A stretch of DNA of 64,000 nt from Dryas octopetala (GCA_963921425.1 OY992840.1:1800501-1864500); one strand, 5' to 3'; shown: positions 26,790-38,893, counted from the stretch's first letter. Numbers and translations are program-made. The notes: generated by a model not told the origin, from the sequence alone.

Positions 26790-26871
26790 CAACAATTCTT
26801 GTAGATGATAGAAAGGGAAGTGGGCGAATTGTACGTCTCTGATCTTGAGTTAAACTGTCAATTTTCAGAAG

Positions 26872-26912
<41 letters not shown>

Positions 26913-27493
26913 TCTGCCATTGTTGGAAAGTATAAAACCCTTTAATGTTTAATATTTTATGTTTTATTTATCAAAAGTAAGGAGAGAAAATGTACTGAAT
27001 GGAAAAGAGAAAAAAGAAGTATACAATTTTTAATCTTTAACTTTGGTTTTGGATGGATTAAAAAAAGGAAATGGTATAAAGATAGTAAATTAAATATTGA
27101 TGGTTAACCATTAAATTTGTGATGAGCATTTGAGCAAAAAAAAAAAAAATGTGATGGGGATTGATGTATCGATCTTGTTAAAGTTATTTGTGAACAGACG
27201 AAAAACAAGACAAAAAAAAAAAAAACAAAAACAAAGGAGAGAGATCACCAAAGTTAGAGAAACACTAATCGTGCATTTGTGCTGACGTCCAAATAAGCTC
27301 CCATGCAAAACTCAGTCAAGGCAGATAAAAGTTTATGGTAGTTTTTAGCTTAGTAAAAAAGTCTAAAAATAGACTCCTTCGCTTGTAAGCTTGAAAAAAT
27401 AAAATAATAAAAAAATAATTCTCCATCACCAATTGTATACACTTTATGAGTTTTGTTTCTCTCGTTTGTGACGTAGCTGAGAGAGACTAATAC
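26790..27493. other. Intergenic AT-rich DNA with CT microsatellite
   Basis: Contains a CT run at about 26874-26909 and several A runs. No gene or element recognised. Confidence 0.6.
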
Positions 27494-27748
27494 AATTTTT
27501 GGTTCAAGTTCATTTTTGCCCATGAGCTATATAAACTAAACGAAAGTATACAAAATAGCTCATCTGTCAAATATTAGAGGGATAATTTTGTCATTTTATC
27601 AATTAACAATATTTAATTATTATTTAAATAACCAAAATTAATATAACCAAAATAATTATATAAAAAAACCCACCCCAGCCCGTTCACTCACCCGGCCACC
27701 TTGCCCCTCCCTCCCCCGCCACCTTGCCCCTCCACCCCCGCCACCCAG

Positions 27749-27749
<1 letters not shown>

Positions 27750-27817
<68 letters not shown>
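27750..27817. repeat. CT microsatellite inside the foldback element
   Basis: About 67 bases of uninterrupted CT between the left inverted repeat and the captured gene fragment. Confidence 0.95.
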
Positions 27818-27818
<1 letters not shown>

Positions 27819-28110
27819 CGACAACCCCAGCCACTTTCCCCACCCCCACGTCGACAACCTTTACCACCACTTCCAATCCTACTACGACGCGCTTGACCTC
27901 GCCGCCTCAAACGACGTCGTCGTCGTCGCCGTCGCTTAGCTCCTCCACCCTGACTGGCGCACTCCTCTCAAGAAGCCTTTCCTCTGGCTCGGCGACCTCC
28001 ACCCCTACGTCTTCACCAACCTCCTCCGCTCCTTCCTCGACCAAAACGACACGCCGGACTCCGAAATCAACGACGACAGCGTTGGCATGGAATGTGTGGG
28101 AATGGTGGGG
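27818..28110 (+). pseudogene. Captured DOG1-domain gene fragment (INP1-like)
   Basis: One frame across this GC-rich stretch reads HVDNLYHHFQSYYDALDLAA, then a short Val-rich stretch and a TAG stop near 27938, then LLHPDWRTPLKKPFLWLGD and LHPYVFTNLLRSFLDQND. This is the start of a DOG1 domain; the wording is close to INAPERTURATE POLLEN1-type proteins as I remember the family. There is no ATG in frame near it and the match ends near 28090, before G-rich filler and the right inverted repeat. GC content is far above its surroundings, as expected for an exon taken from elsewhere. It is a gene fragment, not a gene. Confidence 0.72.
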
Positions 28111-28690
28111 TTCTGTCGGCAGTAGGAGGGTGGGTGGGGGGATGGTGGGGTTGGGGTGAGGGGGGTGGCACAGGGTGGGTGGGGGGAGTGGCGGGGATGG
28201 GGGGAGGTGGAGTGGTGGGGGGGGGGGGGCGGGGGAAGGAGGGGCTGGGTACGTTGGCAGGGTGGTGGGGTAAATAGAGTATGAAATGTACGATGGCTGA
28301 CTGGCTGAGGAAAGCGGGTCGAACCTTGGCGTGGGCTCGACTTCACGGAGGATTTGGGTTCGTGGGTTGGGGTTTCTGGAGGGGCTGGGTGGCAGGGGAG
28401 GGAGGGGCAAGGTGGCGGGGGTGGGGGAACGGGCCGGGTGGGTTTTTTTTATAATTATTTTAGTTATATTAATTTTGATTATTTAAATAATAATTAAATA
28501 TTGTTAATTGATGAAATGACAAAATTACCCCTCTAATATTTGACAGATGGGCTATTTTGTATAATTTCGTTTAATTTATGGATTTATTTGAAATATTTGA
28601 TAGTACATGAAGCTATTTGAAATAGACCCTATAGTTCATGGGCAAAAATGAACTTAGAACCTAAATTTTTTATTCACCTCTGTGCTACTC

Positions 28691-29844
28691 AGAGTGTTAA
28701 ATTTCGAAGTTTTCGCCGAAAATTTCGATTTTTGGGGGTGTCGAAATCGAAACCCATATTTGCTAAAATTTCGGGATGATTTCGTCGAAATTGTCGAAAT
28801 TATCGAAATTTCGCCGAAATCGTCGAAATTTCGGCGAAATTTTCGACGGTGGTTTTCAATCTGGTTTTAGAGCTGGGTTTTTGCAGAAAAATGGAGAGGT
28901 TGCAGGGGGGAGATCGAGGGAGAAAGAGGGGTGGCGGCAGGGCGGCGGCAAGGGGAGATCGAGGGGGAGAGAGAGGCGACGGCAGAGGGAAGATCGAGGG
29001 AGAGAGGCGACGGCAGAGGGCGACGGGGCGAGGGCAGGGGGCGATGGGACGACGGCAGAGGGGCGAAGGGCCGAGGGCAGGGGCGACGGCGGGGGAGATG
29101 CAGGGGCGATGGGCCGAAGAAGAAATGCAGAAAAATGGGTTGCTGCCTGCTGGATAGTGGAGCCTCGAGGGAAAAGAAAGGAAAGGGAAAGGAAGGAAAA
29201 AAAAGAAGAAAAAAAAAAAAGAAAAGAAAAAAAAGAAAAGGAAGGAAAGAAAAAGAAGAAAAAAAAAATAGAGAAAAAAATTAAAAAGGTTTAGGGTTGA
29301 TTGGGGTTTGGGGCCTTTGGGTTAATTGTGAAGAAAAAAAATAGTTTGGGGTTTCGTTTGCCCGTTTTGGAGTTTCGTTTAGTTATTTTTAAACCCTAAA
29401 CTAGTAAACTATAATATATTTTTATATAAAAAATAATTTAAAGTACCCTAAAGGGCTTAAACCATAGTATCATATACCATATCCTAAATAATATAGAATA
29501 TAGATTATAAAATATATAGGGTTTAGTGTATATATTATAGAGTATAGATAATATACTAATTTCATTTTATACTAATTTTATTTAACAGTATTTGTCTCCA
29601 GCGTGCATTATATTTATCTTATATAACATGAAACCTACTATATAATTTGGTTTCTTCAATATTTTTTATCAATTTAGTAGATAATATGATAAATAAACAT
29701 ATGGTAAAGTTTCATTCAAAATTTCCGTATTTTGATAACAATTTCCATCATTTTCATCAAATTTTTGTCGAAATTTAAAAATCTTCGAAATTTCCGTCGA
29801 AATTTTCATCGAAATTTCCTCGAAACCCGAAATTTTATTCCTTG
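28691..29844. mobile_element. MULE-like non-autonomous element with 9-bp target duplication
   Basis: The element interrupts copy 2 between two copies of gtgctactc (28682-28690 and 29845-29853), a 9-bp duplication typical of Mutator-like elements. Both ends are rich in cgaaatttcg-type words (left gttaaatttcgaagttttcg; right cgaaatttcctcgaaacccg), making a loose inverted repeat. The interior has a G/A-rich stretch (28880-29290) and no transposase. Copy 1 preserves the empty site at 13852-13860. Confidence 0.75.
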
Positions 29845-29892
29845 GTGCTACTCTGGTATGTCTATTGGACTGATGTTTCTTTTCTGGTGCAG

Positions 29893-30633
29893 ATTGAGAT
29901 ATTCCCTTATTCAGTTTTTTATATGTTCTTTGAGCAATACCTTGATATTTGGAGAACAGCACTGATCAACCTTTCTATAGCTATTGGTTAGTTGTTATTA
30001 TTTGTTATAAAACAATGATAAAGTTAGATTATTTCTACATATGTATTAATTCTTATATCCAAAATTATTGATGTAAAACTCAAATGTTACTTGTCTGAAA
30101 CTCAGACTTTACTATGAAGTTTGTATCTTTCTCTACTTATGTGCATATGATAAATTATGGTTTTTTCAGTTTATCAAAAAGAATAAATCAGGATCTGTTT
30201 TATGTTTTTCCAGGTGCTGTATTTATTGTTTGTCTGGTTATCACCTGCAGGTCAGTAATGATATTCTTAGCCCTTAGTTAATTGTAGGCAAGAAAATTTG
30301 TGAGGAGGAGGTGTTTATATTTAATGAATTGAGTATAAGAAATGATATATTGATCTTCCCTTGAAATTTGGTTTGTAGTTTATGGAGTTCAGCAATAATT
30401 CTACTGGTGTTGGCAATGATTGTAGTGGATCTCTTGGTGATCTTTCTTCCACAAAATTCTCTTTCAAAAAAAAAAAAAATTCTATTAGTTGTCATGTTTG
30501 CTCACAAGATAACATTCTACAGGGTGTGATGGCAATTCTTAACATCCAATTGAATGCAATCTCTGTTGTTAACCTTGTGATGTCAGTGGGCATTGCTGTT
30601 GAGTTCTGTGTGCATATGACGCATGCTTTCTCG
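29893..30633 (+). pseudogene. NPC1 copy 2 fragment, exons 32-35
   Basis: Exon copies at 29893-29986, 30214-30250, 30379-30436 and 30523-30633 have the same lengths, phases and splice sites as exons 32-35 of the resident gene. Nothing upstream of exon 32 is present, and the intron after exon 35 is broken by the CACTA element. There is no promoter or start, so this is a gene fragment. Confidence 0.92.
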
Positions 30634-30744
30634 GTCAGTATCAATTTAAATATTTGTATCTTAATTATTTATTTTTGCCTTCTTCTTGGAGAAGGATTTA
30701 ACATCGAAATGCACTACGTTGTGATCACTACTGGAAAAATGGAC

Positions 30745-31240
30745 AGTAGGCACGAATAATGACTCACAGTTATGAGGCGAATGAGATTACAGCATTTCCA
30801 AACATGGTTTTGAGCAATCAGTGACTCAAACTTAGTGTTCACGGTGTAAGCGTGAGTAATTTAATAATAGGCACTGGTAACTGTGAGGATTTTTAAAATG
30901 CAGCGGCTTCGGCTGCGTGGAGCCGCTGCAACGGAGCCGATAAATGAATGAGTACAACATTCGCATTTACTAAGTCACGGATTACCAAACTGTGACATGT
31001 AGTAATTCACAGATTTCCAAACCGTGCCATGTACTAAGTATTGTTCGGATTGTGTACAAGTTTACTGGTTATCTAAAGTCTCACGGTTTTGAATAAATTG
31101 TGTATATTTAAACTATTAGTCACTGTTTTCATGCAGTGCCTATTCCAAAAGTAATATTTTATCTTTCAGTCACGGTTTACATACTGTGCCATGATCAAAA
31201 TTACTATTGCCACTGTCACGGTTTACCCTAAACCCTGAAA
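30745..31240. repeat. CACTA left subterminal repeats
   Basis: Repeated degenerate TCACGGTTT and AACTGTGCC-type words, for example near 31080, 31168 and 31212, and again near 31453. Such subterminal arrays bind TNPA-type proteins in known En/Spm elements; binding here is inferred. Confidence 0.7.
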
Positions 31241-31249
31241 TTATAAGCA

Positions 31250-31436
31250 ACAGAGGACCGGACCTCTCTTGAGAAGACCGGTCCTCCAGAGGCGATCCAT
31301 CATTTCTGCTTGAATTAAGAATCGGTCCTGTCTTGAGAAGACCGGTCCTCCAGAGGCGATCCATCATTTCTGTTTGAATTAAGAACCGGACCTCTCTTGA
31401 GATGACCGGTCATCCAGAGGCGATCCATCATTACTG
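31250..31436. repeat. Array 1 of the 64-bp CCGG repeat
   Basis: Three units with gaccggt at 31276, 31340 and 31404, an exact 64-base period. Each unit contains ccggacctctcttgagaag followed by accggtcctcc, a near-palindrome with a 2-base loop, then aggcgatccatcatttctg. Confidence 0.9.
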
Positions 31437-32608
31437 TCAGATTTTATCTATTAGTCACGGTTTACATACTGTGCCATGACCAAAATAATATGGCATATGC
31501 GATATGAAGGATTAACCCTCCTCCTTCCCTCTCCAATTTATCACGCGAAATAAATGATATTAGCAGTACCCACCGCGCGCAGGAGCAAAACCCCCTTCTC
31601 TTCCCCCCTTTGATTGAGAAATTTTTCTGCGCTCAGGGATCAAATAAGGCCAGGTATGGGTTTATTTAGTATACTCATATCCCAAATTTGCCTAATTAAG
31701 TATGTAATGGTAGTCTTCTTATACTTCATCCCCATTATGAGTTGTTGGCTATGAAGTTCAACAACGACCACGAGACCGGATTAGATTAATGAGATGAGAA
31801 ATTGACAAGGAGAACCTGGCAATCTAAACTTGAATTATTACATGTTAGACTTACCTATTATTTGCTCTACATCTGATTGATTTAGAACAATAGAAATATT
31901 GGGTTTGATTGCAATTTAGGAATTCCCATTTTTTGAGGTTCATGACTTTATAATATATGTTATGAATATATCATATGAGTATGCATTTGGTTTGTCACTT
32001 GCGTGATGAATAATCCCCATACGTATGTATTTTGTTTGACATTTTAATTTAGCAAGCATTTAATTTTTAGTATTGCATTTTTAATATTACAATACCTACT
32101 TGTATATTTGAGCTGACCTATATTCCTGCAGTTTTTTTTTTAAGATTCTAAATACAGAACAAAGAAGAACACTTGAAGCTTGGTCTGTGCGCTTTCACAA
32201 TTGAAATCAAGTTTGTTGTTGTCTCAATTTCTATTTACATGTAGATATAATTGTTATCAACAAAGGTAGTGAAAAAATGACTCAATTTTCTGATCCCATT
32301 TAGTTATCCTTCTTCCTCCCAACCCATGTTTTTATTATTCTCTCTCTGTATTGGCCTTGGCAGTTTTGGGTATAAGCAAATGAACAACGAGCAGGTGGTT
32401 ACAGTAGAAATTAAAATTAATTGTTGAATATATCCATCAATTGTCATAAGTATGTATTGGGAAACTGCATCCAAGCATATTTCCTATTGTTCATACATCC
32501 ACTTTTTTGTTGAACATCTTTATGGGCTTCGTCTGCTATTATTTGAAGGATTTTTTCTGCAAATTGACTTAGTTTTCTTCTAATTACTAGGCAGATAGTG
32601 ACTTCTCA
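31437..32608 (+). promoter_or_regulatory. Leader region of the CACTA transposase gene
   Basis: A probable 5' UTR exon ends at 31653 (ggccag before gtatgg), followed by an intron to 32590 (attactag) and 18 bases of UTR before the ATG at 32609. No coding exon is seen in between. Promoter position is not resolved. Confidence 0.5.
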
Positions 32609-35600
32609 ATGGATAAAGATTGGGTATTTTTGGATCGTATGAGTGACGAATATTTGACAAGGCTACGTGCATTCATCGCCCATGCATTAAGAGTATCCGC
32701 ATTTGATGGGCACATTAAGTGCCCGTGTAGTCAATGTTGTAATCGGTATTGGAAGTCACCTATAGAAGTTGAAGAACACATTTTTGTTGATGGTATGGAC
32801 GAAGATTATGTTAATGCACCATGGACATCGCATGGGGAGCAGTTGCCTAGGCCTAACACCGAAGCAACCCATGTTCAGAATGAAGATATGACTGGTATGT
32901 TGCATGATGCCTTTGGAATGCATGGGTTTGAATATACTGCTGGAACTAATGATGATACCTCCCCGCCGTCTGGGCCCACTTCTGCTGCTGAAAGCTTTTT
33001 CCATGCGATGGAGGATGCTAAAGTAGAGTTGTACCCAGGCTGTGGCAGAACTAAGCTTTCCTTCTTGGTGAGATTATATCAGATCAAGTGCTTGCATTCT
33101 TGGACCAACACATCTTTTACAGAATTGCTGACTTTGCTAAAGGATTGGTTTCCGAAAGGGGTGAATTTGCCACCCAGTTTTTATAAGACCAAGAAGTTCA
33201 TTACTGACTTGGGTTTGAGTTATGAAAAAATTGATGCATGCCCAAAAGATTGCATGTTATATTGGAAGGAGCATGCCAACAATACATCATGCCATGTGTG
33301 TGGCAAACCACGTTACAAGGAAAACATAGAGGCCGGACATGTCACTCGTACTAAAGTTGCTAATAAGGTGTTACGTTACTTTCCTTTGGGACCACGACTC
33401 CAACGTCTTTATATGTCACATCATACCGCTGATTCTATGGTATGGCATGCCGAACGCAGACAGGTGGATGGTGTGCTTAGGCATCCTGCAGACTCCCCAG
33501 CGTGGGAAAAATTAGATAGTTTGGATCCATCCTTTGGTTCAGAGCCACGTAATGTGCGCTTAGGGTTGGCTAGTGATGGATTTAATCCTTTCGGAATGAT
33601 GAGCTTATCCCACAGTACTTGGCCGGTGATAATTTCAGTTTATAATCTTCCACCGTGGCTATGCATGAAACAACCGTGCTTAATGCTTTCTTTGCTTATT
33701 CCCGGTCCTAAGAGTCCTGGAAATGATATAGATATTTATCTTCAACCTTTAGTGGAGGAGTTGAAGACTCTTTGGGAACATGGGTTACCAACATTTGATG
33801 CAGTGAAAAAAGAGACTTTCATCATGCGTGCTGCCGTTTTATGGACAATTAATGATTTTCCAGCATATGCGATGCTTTCAGGTTGGAGCACTAAAGGGAA
33901 GAAGGCATGTCCACAATGTGCATATGGGACATATTCTCTAAGGTTGAATGTAAGTCAAAAAGAATGTTATCTTGGTCATCGTCGATGGTTGCCTATCAAT
34001 CATCGGTTTCGAAGATTGACTCATTCATTTAACGGATCCCAAGAGCATGGTTTACCACCAATTCCTATGACAGGTGGAGAGTGTCTGGCTTCATTAAGTG
34101 GGTTAACCTTTCAATTCGGTAAGGGTAAAAAGAAATCTTTAACTCGCAAGCGCAAACATGATGCTGCCAAGTACGATGGTCCATGGAAGAAAAAAAGCAT
34201 TTTTTTTGATCTACCATATTGGAAGGATCTTCTTATTCGACATAATCTGGATGTGATGCATATTGAAAAAAACGTCACAGATAGTGTTTTGGGGACGTTG
34301 TTATGTGTTGATGGGAAAAACAAAGACACATACAAGGCTCGCTTGGATTTGGTGGATCTAAAACTGAAAAAAAAACTACATCCCATACTTGAAGGGGGAA
34401 GAACAAAACTACCCCCGAGCCTTTCACCTTATCAAATGAAGAAAAAACGTCAATGTGCACAGTCCTTGCATCAGTCAAGGTTCCTGATGGGTTTGCCTCC
34501 AACATAGCCAGATGTGTTAAAGTTGAAGAGAAGAAATTAATAGGTCTAAAGAGCCATGATTGCCATATACTTATGCAGTACTTGATTCCTATTGCAATTC
34601 GTGGGATCTTACCAAGAAATGTGATTCGTGTGCTACTCGAGCTTAGTTCATTTTTTCGAAACCTCTGTTCTAAGGTTGGTACTACTGGTCACTTTCAAGT
34701 TTTGTCTCGAAGAATCGCAATTACATTATGTGAATTAGAAAAGTTATTGCCGCCGGCATTTTTTGACTCAATGGTTCACTTGCCTATTCACCTTGCTGAT
34801 GAAGCAGCAATAGCTGGTCCTGTACAATACAGGTGGATGTACCCAATCGAGAGGTATTAAAAACGCAGTATGTAATGTATAAATATATTTTATTTATTAT
34901 TTGCTTTATTCTCCTCTGTTACATGAATCAAACATGCACAAGTTATATATATATATATTTTTTACACTTTGATTTGGGTTAGTTTTCTTTTACTTATGCT
35001 CATCACCACGTTAATTATTTTATGCAGATACCTGCAAACACTCAAGAAATATGTTCGTAACAAATATCGTCCCGAGGGCAGCATCGCCGAAGGGTATATT
35101 GTTGAAGAGTGTTTAACTTTTTGCTCTATGTATCTTGGGGACGAAACTGTTACACGTCGAAATAGGCCTGGTCGAAATGTTGATGCGGTAGGGAGTGGTG
35201 CACGTGACGGACTAGTAATATTTTCAGCACCTGGAAGATCTCTTGGGAGAGTTGAATTATTCAACCTAGACCAATCAAAATGGGAAAGAGCACACTTGCA
35301 TGTGTTGCTCAACTGCCCCGAAGTCCAACCTTATATAAGGTGCAATACATAAGATGTTGATGTGAATTTGATAATACTGGATGGTTTCATTTTTTTCAAA
35401 TAATTGTCAAACCATCTTATCATTTATTTCATTTATTAGGGACCACGTTGCTCGTGAGAGGGCAAATCGAGGACCACGCATAAGTGAAGCAGCATCTATA
35501 CAATTAGCGCACTTGTCATTTCCGGAGTGGTTTCGAATACATGTTAGTATCCTGCTAGTAATTGATATATTTAGAATGATGTTGATGTATTTCGGAATAG

Positions 35601-36250
35601 TGTATAATATTTGGTCATTTATGCAGATCGATGACCAAATAGATCGTGGGGTTTGCAACATTAGTGACGACTTGTGTGCATTGGCTAGTGGACCGAGTCG
35701 GCGAGCTGGTCGTTGGAAAAAATACATAATGAATGGTTATCGGTTCCATGTGAAATCTGTTGATGAGGCTGGCCAGTCACAAAATAGTGGAGTATTTGTA
35801 CAAGGTGAGAATGAGAATTATGCTATAGTTGAAGATACTAATCCGAGCTCATCCATGGTTGACTATTATGGTGTACTGAATGACATTATTGATTTAGACT
35901 ATCATAATGACCGACATGTGGTGTTATTTGATTGTGACTGGATAAATGGGCAAGGCCGCCAAAGTGGTATTAAAATAGATGAATATGGGTTTACATTAGT
36001 GAACTTCACTCGATTGATGCCCCCACAGGACACATTTATTTTAGGGTCACAAGCACATCAGGTGTTTTATGTGCAAGATCTAAATCAACCAGTTTGGCAT
36101 GTTGCCGTGAAAACAAGGCCTAGAGATTATTTTGACATGGGCATAGTAACAACCCATGATATTTCTGCACCTCAAAACTTGGATGATGCCACTAATGTGG
36201 TCGACGAAGTAGAGGTCCGAACAGATGTGGAAGATGTGATGGTGACTTAA
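32609..36250 (+). CDS. TNP2-like CACTA transposase, frameshifted
   Basis: Exon 1 (32609-34853) starts with a transposase-associated domain (DGHIKCPCSQC, VDGMDEDYVNAPWTSHGE), then the transposase_21 core (NNTSCHVCGKPRY, RLGLASDGFNPFGM, IPGPKSPGNDIDIYLQPL, ACPQCAYGT, HNLDVMHIEKN). A one-base indel in the C run near 34413 shifts the frame; the downstream frame resumes TNP2-like sequence (ASVKVPDGFASNIARCV, GPVQYRWMYPIER). Exons 35028-35339, 35440-35542 and 35627-36250 follow, with phase kept. The last encodes a DUF4216-like region (VVLFDCDW, IKIDEYGFTLVNFTRL, FYVQDLNQPVWHVAVKTRPRD). Role in the family: excision and integration of the element with TNPA. The frameshift makes this copy a probable pseudogene. 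Confidence 0.9.
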
Positions 36251-36699
36251 ATGGACAGCCAGGTAAATCTTATTTTGAATATCACACTTTATGGCAAACA
36301 TCATGAGGAGGTGATTTGGTTTTTCGCCCATGACTAATTATATCCCTCGAATGAACATGTGAACATATTTTACTTTGGTGTTTGCAATTTGTGTTCCTGC
36401 TGATCTGAACTTAGATAAGTCACTTGCAATATCCAGAAAACAAGTAGATTAGATTCACATGTTGTATTTTCAGGCATGCAATACGGAACATTATACTCAT
36501 AGTTCTTACTGTGCTTACTTTCTTTTCATCACCATAAGATGGTTGTTTTGTAATGGAATTTGCTTCCATAGCATATGGATATTATATATTATGTGCAAAT
36601 ATGAATAACCCGATAATTTTGAAGATCTACATGGATTCATTTGGTAACCTTAAGATGATCAACAAAATAACAGGGCAATGGACAATATATGAAACAAGG

Positions 36700-37146
36700 C
36701 TAGTATTTAAAGTATTTGATGCAATTGTAGATCGGGTACGCTATTTTTGGATCCCTCACAGGGCTCTTTGATCCACTATTTTTTGGTTCTGTGTTGTGGT
36801 TATATACCTCTCTAACCTCCATGTAAGGTGTAGGAGGTTCCACCAATGGTGACCATTGAGGACCAATTGGCATACCTCTTGGGGAACTAGAAATGCTCCT
36901 AGAAGGACTAAGACTCGTAACATTCTGGCCCTCATCGAGTGGTGAGCATGGTGTTGGCGCCTCTATACCCTTCGGGAGCTCAAATGCAACTAGGTCTTCC
37001 TTAAAATTATTGAAATCCACTGTATGTCCAAGAATTTGATGAGAAGGATTCGCATCTGAATGCAGTGGATGAGGATGAGCACATGATGACTCTCCATTTT
37101 CTAAGGGACGATTGGATTTACTGGATGCGCTACTACCTTGCCTCAT
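36700..37146 (-). CDS. Unrecognised 148-residue ORF, minus strand
   Basis: An open frame rich in Ser and Pro (SRSISSSPRGMPIGPQWSPL, VEPPTPYMEV) with an ATG at 37146. I do not recognise it. It lies between the transposase gene and another small ORF inside the CACTA element and may be chance or part of an antisense transcript. Confidence 0.3.
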   Translation of the reverse strand: MRQGSSASSKSNRPLENGESSCAHPHPLHSDANPSHQILGHTVDFNNFKEDLVAFELPKGIEAPTPCSPLDEGQNVTSLSPSRSISSSPRGMPIGPQWSPLVEPPTPYMEVREVYNHNTEPKNSGSKSPVRDPKIAYPIYNCIKYFKY

Positions 37147-37679
37147 GATTGTTTATTTTAAAAGCAAATGCAGCAACCCATATGCTTTTCTATCACTCTA
37201 TGTAGATATTACATATTTATAGAGTCGTAACTATTGAAACATTGTTGTCTAGAAAAATAATTGAAACACTGATGAGGCTAGACAAAATAGCTTGGTATGG
37301 AGTTCATTATTGTGAAATGGACAATTGGTTGACAGCTTTATGTCATAACACACAAGGCAAATAGTGGATTATACCCCTGATGTTTGATTGAGTACAGACC
37401 AATAATACATGTGTGCATAACGATGAAAACATTATTCAAATTACTAACTTGGTAAGAGAGTGGTGAGGAGCTACTGCACCAGAGATTCCCACTGCATGCA
37501 CCTGAAAACTGCTAAGTGCAGGAACTTTATTCATTTCAATGACAAATAGTCAACATTCGTATGATAAGCAAGCCTGTGCATGGAGTGTAGTGTTGATTGT
37601 CATTTATTTCTACTATGTATGCACCATAAACCATTCAATGCTCTCACTCTGCCACACTTGACATATATAAAACATAATC

Positions 37680-38045
37680 ATGCCTAAGAAAGTTAGAACC
37701 CCAATTAATCTTAATGTTTATCGGGAGTTATGGTTTGAAGACTCAAGTTATGATACACCACCCTCGGATGCGTGCTCGCAAACTGATTCAAGTGAGAATC
37801 CTCATGAAATGAGGGATTTCCAAAATTCTGTGTTGGCGAATTGGGTGCCAGCAACTCGACACGTTCTTCCTCACCGAAACGGCCGAGGTGACACCAACTT
37901 CTTTGGAGAACCAATTCCTGGCCAGCGATCTGCAAATGACAGGTTAGTTCATGATAAGAAAGGTAATCAAATTGCTGAAAAAAATGTCCAATTCGATTAT
38001 GGATATACTAAGCGTAAGAACAAAACAGTACGTAATGCACCATGT
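37680..38045 (+). CDS. Unrecognised 122-residue ORF in the CACTA element
   Basis: The frame starts MPKKVRTPINLNVYRELWFE and continues with acidic/polar sequence, then NRKxxKT-like basic end (FDYGYTKRKNKTV). A possible donor (gtacgtaat) overlaps the end, so it may be the first exon of a gene split by the array and extra gene that follow. No family recognised. Codon use looks gene-like. Confidence 0.4.
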
Positions 38046-38384
38046 TGAAAAAGAAATTGTAAGCATAGGTCCTTTTTCTCCTACACCCAAAGAGGCTTTT
38101 ATTAGTAACTTATATTAGTAAAACCTAAGGTTCTGTAAGGATTAATTATTGCTTGTTCTAATATTTTGATTATGTTAATATCTTGCTTGTTAAATCATTG
38201 GTTTTATTGTCAAGCATGCACCAACATGTGCTTCCTTGAATTGGACTTCATGCATTTCATTATGCTTGTTCATTGTATAATAAATAAAAAAACGTTAAAG
38301 GGCATGTATTTATGTGGTTTTTAGGTGCGATTGCACAAACTTCATATGAAAAAAAAACCCCAAAAAAAAAAAAAATTTTTTTGA

Positions 38385-38660
38385 AGCAACAGAGAACCGA
38401 ACTTCTCTTGAGAAGACCGGTCCTCCAGAGGCGATCCATCACATCTGCTTGAATTAAGAACCGGACCTCTCTTGAGAAGACCGGTCCTCCAGTGGCGATC
38501 CATCATTTCTGCTTGAATTGAGAACCGGACCTCTCTTGAGAAGACCGGTCCTCCAGAGGCGATCCATCACATCTGCTTGAATTAAGAACCGGACCTCTCT
38601 TGAGAAGACCGGTCCTCCAGTGGCGATCCATCATTTCTGCTTGAATTGAAAACCGGACCT
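38385..38660. repeat. Array 2 of the 64-bp CCGG repeat
   Basis: Four units with gaccgg at 38415, 38479, 38543 and 38607, an exact 64-base period. Alternate units read ccagaggcg and ccagtggcg, so units 1/3 and 2/4 are most alike, a two-unit higher-order pattern. Confidence 0.92.
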
Positions 38661-38893
38661 CCTTAAGTCATTATATTTTTTCACCAAAATATGCCGTCAT
38701 TTTTTTTCATTTTTTTTCCCTCTTTCTTTCCTGCGTGGCTCGTGTCCCGTGCCCCCCTCTTTCTACTCTGCGCGCGTTGCTCCTCTTCTCTTCACTCTCT
38801 CTTATTTTCTTCTCTCTTCCTCCTCCCAATCCCTCATCAAATCACATTACATCTCAAAATTTGTTCTGACCTCTCACTTTTCGGCCCCTTCTG
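38661..38893 (+). repeat. Block B, first copy (next to array 2)
   Basis: About 230 bases from gtcattatattttttcacca to tcggccccttctg recur almost unchanged at 45336-45567. Here the block sits just before the extra gene and probably supplies its promoter and 5' UTR: the pyrimidine-rich ctctcttattttcttctctc part resembles a plant 5' leader. Confidence 0.88.

Larger units (their letters stand above)
27501..28661. mobile_element. Foldback (long inverted repeat) element carrying a gene fragment
   Basis: The two ends are long inverted repeats. About 190 bases from 27501 (ggttcaagttcatttttgcc) match the reverse complement of the right end up to 28661, including tcaattaacaatatttaatt and aacccaccc. 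Pairing continues into GC-rich DNA (ggccaccttgcccctccctc on the left, its complement near 28400). The right arm carries a small extra insert. Between the arms lie a 67-base CT run (27750-27816) and a DOG1-domain gene fragment. Possible target duplication is acaattttt/taaattttt (7 of 9), not secure. Class uncertain: a Pack-MULE-like or other Pack-TIR element is the best guess. Its right end abuts the start of duplication copy 2. Confidence 0.75.

Noticed and set aside
27818..28110. DOG1 region as a functional gene
   Set aside because: It has no start, contains a stop, covers only the first part of the domain and is enclosed by inverted repeats.
27907..28410. 167-residue Pro-rich minus-strand frame in the foldback element
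   Set aside because: It is the antisense of the captured DOG1 fragment plus G-rich filler; composition explains its openness.
28776..29294. Arg/Gly-rich frames in the MULE-like element
   Set aside because: Three overlapping frames are open at once because the DNA is G/A-rich; no domain and no start context.
31250..38660. CRISPR-like interpretation of the 64-bp arrays
   Set aside because: Units are tandem without unique spacers and lie in a plant transposon.
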